This document shows positions 57,649 through 64,000 of a stretch of 64,000 nt of DNA, one piece after another. Within the stretch, counting starts at the first letter, position 1; each line of letters opens with the position of its first letter. Under the pieces are notes generated by a model. The model worked only from the letters and a program-made list of their open reading frames with translations. It did not search any database and was not told where the DNA came from. A program made the position numbers and the translations under genes. The stretch is from an uncultured SAR116 cluster alpha proteobacterium (lineage in GTDB: Bacteria > Pseudomonadota > Alphaproteobacteria > Puniceispirillales > Marisalimonadaceae), in contig CACNRW010000001.1 of NCBI GenBank assembly GCA_902622875.1, forward strand, positions 62,001 through 126,000. The letters are read 5' to 3'.

Positions 57649-57789
57649 ATGAAAAATTATAAATTTTTACTAATAATCTTTACTTTTATCGTTATAGGAG
57701 TGTTCGCTATAGTGACTTATGTTGATATGCCTGCTCCTAATAAATTAAAGAACAAAATCATAGACATTAATGATAAAATAGTAAGGTAG
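57649..57789 (+). CDS. 46-aa single-pass membrane protein
   Basis: Below the track cutoff: MKNYKFLLIIFTFIVIGVFAIVTYVDMPAPNKLKNKIIDINDKIVR; AGGATT upstream; located before the 57797 gene. Confidence 0.7.
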   Translation: MKNYKFLLIIFTFIVIGVFAIVTYVDMPAPNKLKNKIIDINDKIVR

Positions 57790-57796
57790 TAATAAT

Positions 57797-59461
57797 TTGT
57801 TCAATAAAATTTTAAATTTTTTTTTATGTTATAGCTTTGTTCTCTTTTTAAGTGTAATTGAAATCGAAGCATTTTCTCAAAATACAAAATCAATTAAAAC
57901 AGATCTTTTAGAGAGTAGAAATAACTCATACATAAAAGTGAGCAAATTAAAAAAAACCTCCCTTGGTTCACTTGGCATTACAACAGACGCAAATAAAATA
58001 ATGGGTATAGACATATGGACTAATATGGAAGCATCCGATGTTACTGAACATTTAAATTATATTCCAGATATATTATTAAGTAAGAGCTTACACATTTTTC
58101 TAAGCGATTTGTATTTAAGTACCTCTAACCCACCGGTTGGAAATTCAGATGATATAATAAAATTTTTAGAAACTAGATTACTTAAAATTAAAAGTGGCGG
58201 AAAAAGTGAAAAATTATATCAATTAGTTACTCAATTGCCACAAGGTATAAGGTGGAAATTTTGGAAACGCTGGCAAATTGAATATGAACTAATAAATCGT
58301 CAAGATCAAAAAGCATGCCAAAATATTTATGAAATTTCTAAAACTAACACTGACGATTTTTGGCAGATGTCCAGAATTTTTTGTCTTGCTATTGTTGGTA
58401 AAGTAGACCAGTCCGAATTTGTATTAGACTTAATTAAATCAAGAGGTTTTTCTGACAAAATCTTTGAAAACTTATTCCAAAGTATTAAAGAAAATCAAAA
58501 AAACTTTAATCTTGAAAATGATAATAGTAAAATCCAGCCTTTACATGTCATTATGATGGATTCTTTAAAGATACCGATTAAAGCAAATTATATTGCGCAT
58601 TTTGGGGTCGAATACACAGACTCTCTTTTATCCCTTACTTATTTAACTCCTAGTGCAAGATCTTTTCTTTTAGACAAAAAAATGAATTATAGTTTTGTAA
58701 ATGCTAAACAAATAATTGAAAACTACAAGTCTGTAGCTGATGGCAATATAGATATTAAAAAAGCTTTATCTAACTATACAAAAAATCCAACTGGGTTAAA
58801 TAGAGCTAATGTTTGGCTAGCAGTCAAAACTATTAAAGATGAAATTAAAAAAGCAGAAACAATTATAAAATTTATTAAATTAGAAATTAAAAATGGAAGA
58901 TTTAGAGATGTTTCTGATTTGTATATTCCTATTTTAGAAAAGATAGATAAAGCTTCTTTGACTAAGGAAATAAATAATTCAATAGTTAAACTAAATATCT
59001 TATCTAAACCAAACTTGTACCCTGATAATAGTTTAGCAAATATCATTATGTTAAATAAAAATAAGAATTGGGATTGGGAATTAATATTAAAAGAAAAAGC
59101 GTGGCCTATCATTCCAATTATTGAAAAATCAGGAATGAAAGAACCTAACTCTATTAAATGGCTTGATTATGTAAATAGTTCTAATGAAATAAACTGGGAC
59201 GAAGATAGCTTAATTAAATGGAAAAATAGTTATAGTTTTAAAAACTTTACTTTAACAAAAGCGATAGAACAAGCTGCTAAAAATGATAAAAAGGCATTAA
59301 CAGTTTTACTTATAGCAAGATTAATGGAAGAAATGCCATTAGTTGATTTTGATTTAAATAATATGATGGTTATAAGATCTGCACTTTTTAAAATAGGTTT
59401 GGCTGATTTAGCTAATAACATCACATTTGAAATTATGACTTCTAAGTTTGTTAATTTTTAA
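57797..59461 (+). CDS. Exported protein of unknown function (554 aa)
   Basis: Long ORF with signal peptide (LNFFLCYSFVLFLSVIEIEAFS), between the small membrane protein and xerD; TTG start. Confidence 0.8.
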   Translation: MFNKILNFFLCYSFVLFLSVIEIEAFSQNTKSIKTDLLESRNNSYIKVSKLKKTSLGSLGITTDANKIMGIDIWTNMEASDVTEHLNYIPDILLSKSLHIFLSDLYLSTSNPPVGNSDDIIKFLETRLLKIKSGGKSEKLYQLVTQLPQGIRWKFWKRWQIEYELINRQDQKACQNIYEISKTNTDDFWQMSRIFCLAIVGKVDQSEFVLDLIKSRGFSDKIFENLFQSIKENQKNFNLENDNSKIQPLHVIMMDSLKIPIKANYIAHFGVEYTDSLLSLTYLTPSARSFLLDKKMNYSFVNAKQIIENYKSVADGNIDIKKALSNYTKNPTGLNRANVWLAVKTIKDEIKKAETIIKFIKLEIKNGRFRDVSDLYIPILEKIDKASLTKEINNSIVKLNILSKPNLYPDNSLANIIMLNKNKNWDWELILKEKAWPIIPIIEKSGMKEPNSIKWLDYVNSSNEINWDEDSLIKWKNSYSFKNFTLTKAIEQAAKNDKKALTVLLIARLMEEMPLVDFDLNNMMVIRSALFKIGLADLANNITFEIMTSKFVNF

Positions 59462-59473
59462 TAAAGTTAATTG

Positions 59474-60427
59474 ATGAAAGAACAAAAAGATAAAAATTTT
59501 GAGCTTGTTGACCGAATAATAAATATTATTAGTTTAGAAAAAGGTCTGTCTAAAAATACCAGAAGTGCCTATAAATCTGATATCAATGTAGTTTTTAATT
59601 GGTTCAATGACCTTAAAATTAATGCATTAGAAGCAACAGAACAAAATTTTAGAGAATTATTTACTTTTCTAAAAAGTAAAAATTTTAAACCGAGCTCACT
59701 TAGTAGAAAACTTTCATCTTTAAAGCAATTTTATCAAATTTTAAAGGAAGAAGGTTTTATAAAAAAGAATCCTCTAACTAACCTAGAAAGTTTCAAAAAG
59801 CATATTAAATTACCAAAATCATTATCAGAAGATGCTATAACTCTGCTTTTAGATAAAGCAAGGTATGATTTTGAAAATGCACCAGAATCGTCACCCCAAA
59901 AAAATAAATGCCTACGTACTTTTGCAATACTAGAGATCTTATATTCAACTGGCATGCGAATTACTGAGTTATTAAACTTACCACTATCGGATTTTATAAA
60001 TCTAGGTGATACTTTACAAATTAAAGGTAAGGGTGATGTTTATAGAATTGTTGCTTTTAATAAAGAATCAAAAAGGGTAATAGATCAATGGCTAAAACAT
60101 AGATGTTCTTTAAATCAATCCACAGATAACAAATATATGTTTCCATCAAAAAATAGTACTAGACATATTTCCCGTCAAATAATATTCAAAGACTTATCTT
60201 ATTTATCAAAAGAGATAGGCATAAATAAAGATATTTCTCCACATAATATTAGGCATAGTTTTGCAACTCATATGTTAAACCGAGGAGCTGATTTAAGATC
60301 TTTACAAAAATTACTAGGTCACGCAGATATCAGTACTACTGAAATTTATACTTATGTAAAATCAGAGAGACTTTCGGGCCTTATTAAAGATGTGCATCCT
60401 CTAAACAAAATAAAATTTAAAAATTAA
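59474..60427 (+). CDS. xerD: Tyrosine recombinase XerC/XerD
   Basis: Catalytic STGMRITELLNL...HNIRHSFATHMLNRGADLRSLQKLLGHADISTTEIYTYV. Confidence 0.93.
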   Translation: MKEQKDKNFELVDRIINIISLEKGLSKNTRSAYKSDINVVFNWFNDLKINALEATEQNFRELFTFLKSKNFKPSSLSRKLSSLKQFYQILKEEGFIKKNPLTNLESFKKHIKLPKSLSEDAITLLLDKARYDFENAPESSPQKNKCLRTFAILEILYSTGMRITELLNLPLSDFINLGDTLQIKGKGDVYRIVAFNKESKRVIDQWLKHRCSLNQSTDNKYMFPSKNSTRHISRQIIFKDLSYLSKEIGINKDISPHNIRHSFATHMLNRGADLRSLQKLLGHADISTTEIYTYVKSERLSGLIKDVHPLNKIKFKN

Positions 60428-60441
60428 GAAGGTTATTAAGT

Positions 60442-61386
60442 ATGATTAAACATTTTCTATCTTTTGAAAAACAAATCTCAGATTTAGAAGGAAAAATTGA
60501 AGAACTTCGTCATTTATCCTCTGGAACTGACATAAACATAGCTGAAGAAATTGGTAAACTTCAGGGAGCTGTATCTGAAGAATTGAAGTCAACATACTCA
60601 CAACTTACACCCTGGCAAAAGGTTCAGGTTTCAAGGCATCCTGATAGACCTCATTTTCAAGATATTGCTAAACAACTATTTGAAAATTACACTCCTCTTT
60701 CTGGTGACAGAAATTTTTCTGATGACAATGCACTAACAGGTGGAACGGCAATGTTCAGAGGTAAAAGCATTATTGCTATAGGTATTGATAAAGGAAAAAA
60801 TACAAATGACAGAATTCTCAAAAATTTTGGTATGGCTAGGCCAGAAGGATATAGAAAAGCCGTAAGGCTTATGGAACTAGCTGACAAATTTCTAATACCG
60901 ATCATTATGTTTGTTGATACAGCTGGAGCCTACCCAGGCCAAGGAGCTGAACAAAGAGGACAGGCAGAGGCTATAGCTAGATGCATACAAAAAAGTTTAG
61001 AAATAAAAGTGCCGACTATATCAATAATTACAGGTGAAGGTGGCTCTGGAGGAGCTGTAGCTCTAGCTGTTGCAAATAATACTTTAATGTTAGAACATGC
61101 TATTTATTCAGTTATATCGCCTGAAGGTTGTTCTTCTATTTTATGGAGAAGTGCTGACCATGCAGACAGAGCAGCAGAAGCTCTAAGATTAACTGCACAA
61201 GATATGAAAAAATTTAAGGTCATCGATGAAGTTATTCCAGAACCTATTGGTGGTGCTCACCGAAATGCTGAGATGGCTATAAATGCAATGGGAGATATTT
61301 TGGAAAAAAGACTAGACATTTTATTATCAACAAGTAGAGATGAAATAATAAAACAAAAAGAAGAAAAATATTTAAATATTGGTTGA
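60442..61386 (+). CDS. accA: Acetyl-CoA carboxylase carboxyltransferase subunit alpha
   Basis: DTAGAYPGQGAEQRGQAEAIARCIQ, GEGGSGGAVALAVAN, SPEGCSSILWR. Confidence 0.98.
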   Translation: MIKHFLSFEKQISDLEGKIEELRHLSSGTDINIAEEIGKLQGAVSEELKSTYSQLTPWQKVQVSRHPDRPHFQDIAKQLFENYTPLSGDRNFSDDNALTGGTAMFRGKSIIAIGIDKGKNTNDRILKNFGMARPEGYRKAVRLMELADKFLIPIIMFVDTAGAYPGQGAEQRGQAEAIARCIQKSLEIKVPTISIITGEGGSGGAVALAVANNTLMLEHAIYSVISPEGCSSILWRSADHADRAAEALRLTAQDMKKFKVIDEVIPEPIGGAHRNAEMAINAMGDILEKRLDILLSTSRDEIIKQKEEKYLNIG

Positions 61387-62211
61387 ATATTCTTTTTTGG
61401 CAGTCAAATTTGGAATTGCTTTTCTAGCAATTGTAACTTCTTCTAAATTGATTCTAGAATAAATTATACCTTCTTTTTTATTACCATCGCTTAAAACTTT
61501 CCCCCAAGGAGAAATAATTAAAGAATGTCCATAACTTGTTCTACCACATTGATGTTTGCCAGTTTGTGCAGGTGCAATTATAAATGACCCAGTTTCAATA
61601 GCTCTAGCTTTTAGGAGGGTATGCCAATGATCAGGACCAGTCATATTTGAAAAGGCAGATGGAACAGTAATAATTTCTGCACCATTTTTTGCTAAATCTT
61701 GATATAGATTAGGAAATCTTAAATCATAACAAATCGTCATTCCAATTTTAATTTTATTTTCTTTTATTTTTCCAACAACAGCTTTGTTGCCAGAAGAATA
61801 AGTTTCTGATTCTCTGTAAACATCACCATTTGGTAAATTAACATCGTATAAATGTATTTTATCATATCTATACAAAATTTTTCCATTTGGGCCAATTAAA
61901 AAAGACCTGTTAGTTATTTTATCTTCCAATTTTATTGGTAATGAGCCAACTAAAATATAAACTGCGTTTATATTAGCTAACTTGGTTAAGGTTTGAAGGC
62001 TAAAACTTTCAACTTCAGTTTTCGCTAAATCTTTTGTAATTGATGCATTTTCATGAAGAGAGGTTGCGCATTCTGGCAAAGCAATCAATTCGGCATTAAG
62101 ATCAACAGCTCGTTTAACTAATTGCTTTATAATTTTTAAAGTAAGTAATTCACTCTTGGTTGAAGCATATTGAAGGCACGCGATGGATAGATATCTAGAA
62201 AAATTATTTAT
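61372..62211 (-). CDS. Carbon-nitrogen hydrolase (nitrilase/omega-amidase-like); start codon unresolved
   Basis: Track ORF begins at an internal TTG (62088), but the frame is open upstream to 62211 (NNFSRYLSIACLQYASTKSELLTLKIIKQLVKRAVDLNAELIALPECATSL...). C-x-D/K/E motifs: GMTICYDLRFPNLYQ, KIHLYD. Confidence 0.82.
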   Translation of the reverse strand: MNNFSRYLSIACLQYASTKSELLTLKIIKQLVKRAVDLNAELIALPECATSLHENASITKDLAKTEVESFSLQTLTKLANINAVYILVGSLPIKLEDKITNRSFLIGPNGKILYRYDKIHLYDVNLPNGDVYRESETYSSGNKAVVGKIKENKIKIGMTICYDLRFPNLYQDLAKNGAEIITVPSAFSNMTGPDHWHTLLKARAIETGSFIIAPAQTGKHQCGRTSYGHSLIISPWGKVLSDGNKKEGIIYSRINLEEVTIARKAIPNLTAKKEYSTNI

Positions 62212-62467
62212 TTAAAATCTCCAATCCATTTTTTTGTTCGAGTTCGTACAAATCGTCACATCCGCCAAGATGATAGTTCCCAAAAAAAATTTGTGGCACG
62301 GATGTTTTCCCTTTTGATCTATTGATCATTTCCTTTTTCTTTTCATGGTCTATATCAATATTAATTTCATTAAAAAGAATATTTTTTCTTTTAAGCAAAG
62401 ATTTTGCTTTGTAACAAAAACCACATAACGAACTTGTATATATATCTATCTTGTGAACTGTTTTCAT
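62204..62467 (-). CDS. grxC: Glutaredoxin 3
   Basis: IYTSSLCGFCYKAKSLL, SVPQIFFGNYHLGGCDDLYEL. Confidence 0.95.
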   Translation of the reverse strand: MKTVHKIDIYTSSLCGFCYKAKSLLKRKNILFNEINIDIDHEKKKEMINRSKGKTSVPQIFFGNYHLGGCDDLYELEQKNGLEILNK

Positions 62468-62491
62468 AAGCTTCCTTACATTTATAAATTT

Positions 62492-62908
62492 TCAAAATAA
62501 GTCTTCTAAACAATATATTAGAGCATCATCTGCAGGTGGCATTTTATACTTTCTTAACATGTTAGGTTTGACCCATTTTAGTTCATTACTTTCCATAGAT
62601 ATAGGTTGCCCATCCCATTTTCTACAAATATACAAAAGTAGTAATAATTGAAACTTTTTATAATCAAATTCACTAAATGATAATGGAGCAATACATTTAT
62701 TATTTATATCAATATTTAATTCTTCTTTAATTTCTCTAATTAGAGCTTTTTCAGGAGTTTCCCCTATTTCAACTTTGCCGCCTGGAAATTCCCAAAATCC
62801 TGATAAGTGCCTTTTTTTTGGACGCTTGGATAATAAAATTTCGTCTTCATCATTTATTAGTGCAATTGCAACAACAATTTTTAATTTTTTATGATCTATA
62901 ATCGGCAT
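62492..62908 (-). CDS. mutT: (Deoxy)nucleoside triphosphate pyrophosphohydrolase, MutT/Nudix
   Basis: Nudix box GGKVEIGETPEKALIREIKEELNI. Confidence 0.93.
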   Translation of the reverse strand: MPIIDHKKLKIVVAIALINDEDEILLSKRPKKRHLSGFWEFPGGKVEIGETPEKALIREIKEELNIDINNKCIAPLSFSEFDYKKFQLLLLLYICRKWDGQPISMESNELKWVKPNMLRKYKMPPADDALIYCLEDLF

Positions 62909-64000
62909 TTATTTCAATATATTTATGAGTTAAATCACATGTATAGATTTTTCCACAAGATTTACCAACCCCAACATCTATGGACAAATTAACTTCTGAT
63001 TGTTTTAAATGTTTTGTTGCTCGAACTTCTGAATAATTTTTGTACATCATTCCTTTATAAGTTACCAGCTCGTCACCTATATAAATTTTAATATTATCTC
63101 TGTCTGCAAGTTCTCCTGATTTACCTATAGCCATGATAATTCTTCCCCAATTAGCATCTTCACCTGCTATAGCTGTCTTAACTAAGGGAGAGTTAGCTAT
63201 AGAAAGAGCAATCCTTTTTGCTGATTTTTTTGTACGGGCGCCTGTAACATTTATAGTTACAAATTTTGATGCCCCTTCTCCATCTTTAACGATTAACTTA
63301 GCTAATTCTAACATTAGGCTAGATAATGAGTTTCTAAACTCTCTAAGGCGTCTGTCTGTATGTTTAGAAATCAAATTATGTTTAGCTCTTCTAGTAGCTG
63401 AAAACAAAACTGTGTCACTTGTTGATGTGTCACTATCAACTGTTATTGAGTTAAAACTTGTTTCGTTTGCTTCTTTAAGTATCTTTTGAAGAATGTTTGA
63501 AGGTAAATTAGCATTTGTAAAAATAAACCCTAACATTGTTGCCATATCTGGAGCTATCATACCAGACCCTTTAGCTATACCTACAATGTCGATATTAACA
63601 TTCTCAATTTTACATGTTCTAATTGCAATTTTAGGAAATGTGTCAGTTGTCTTAATTGCTTGAGCGGCTTGCAACCAGTTTTGAGTGTTACAAGAAGTCA
63701 TTGATTTAAAACTATTTATTATTATATCTGAATCTAGTTGTTCACCTATTACTCCAGTAGATGCTGTGTAGATTTGATTAGTATTAGACTTTAGTAATTT
63801 TGAAAGAAACTTGCTTATTTTGGAAACTGTTTCCTCTCCTAATTTACCCGTAAAGGCATTTGCATTTCCTGAATTTACGACAATAGCTCTAGCAGTTGCT
63901 TGCTTTGAAGAACTTAAATTGCTTCTACATTGATTCACTGATGCACTAGATGTTAGAGATTTAGTAAAAACACCAGCAATTGAACACGGTTTATCGAATT
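62889..64000 (-). CDS. argJ: Glutamate N-acetyltransferase/amino-acid N-acetyltransferase ArgJ (5' end cut by window)
   Basis: Frame open to window end (FDKPCSIAGVFTKSLTSSASVNQCRS...VVNSGNANAFTG...GMIAPDMATMLGFIFTNA). Confidence 0.96.
   Translation of the reverse strand, partial: FDKPCSIAGVFTKSLTSSASVNQCRSNLSSSKQATARAIVVNSGNANAFTGKLGEETVSKISKFLSKLLKSNTNQIYTASTGVIGEQLDSDIIINSFKSMTSCNTQNWLQAAQAIKTTDTFPKIAIRTCKIENVNIDIVGIAKGSGMIAPDMATMLGFIFTNANLPSNILQKILKEANETSFNSITVDSDTSTSDTVLFSATRRAKHNLISKHTDRRLREFRNSLSSLMLELAKLIVKDGEGASKFVTINVTGARTKKSAKRIALSIANSPLVKTAIAGEDANWGRIIMAIGKSGELADRDNIKIYIGDELVTYKGMMYKNYSEVRATKHLKQSEVNLSIDVGVGKSCGKIYTCDLTHKYIEINADYRS

Noticed and set aside
59474-60427. XerD-like recombinase as sign of an integrative element
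   Set aside because: Housekeeping XerC/D type at its usual position next to accA; no att repeats, tRNA or cargo genes found.

Overview
This is 64 kb of an AT-rich, gene-dense bacterial chromosome. Gene content suggests a streamlined, probably marine alphaproteobacterium: cobST, class I LysRS, ctaA, an etfBA/cobO-type cluster, argH-lptM-lysA and aroK/aroB/xerD/accA synteny. That placement is inference and was not tested by phylogeny. The window is almost entirely housekeeping. It holds truB-rpsO-pnp, fabI-fabB-fabA, coaBC-ubiB-ubiE, mutM, rpsT, dnaA-dnaN-recF-gyrB next to a candidate origin, a glycine-riboswitch/dadA unit, a chorismate mutase-hisC-tyrC operon, lysA-argH, etfBA, folD, an orphan YnjB/YnjC-like ABC system, aspS, ctaA, groES-groEL, class I lysS, pyrD, rpmB, cobST, aroKB, xerD, accA and argJ. 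I saw no CRISPR array, prophage, IS element, rRNA or intact tRNA. No clear new defence-type or mobile system is visible. The points most worth a second look are: (1) a tandem glycine riboswitch in front of a DadA-like oxidoreductase; (2) an HTH domain fused to the N-terminus of CoaBC; (3) two genes (an EamA transporter and a nitrilase) whose conserved N-termini are in frame but have no ATG/GTG/TTG start, each with AUU/AUA seven nt after a Shine-Dalgarno-like motif; (4) small genes missed by the ORF track (an LptM-like lipoprotein and a 46-aa membrane protein); (5) TTAA palindromes used as shared stop codons at three convergent gene pairs. All calls come from reading the sequence and translations by eye; no searches were run.
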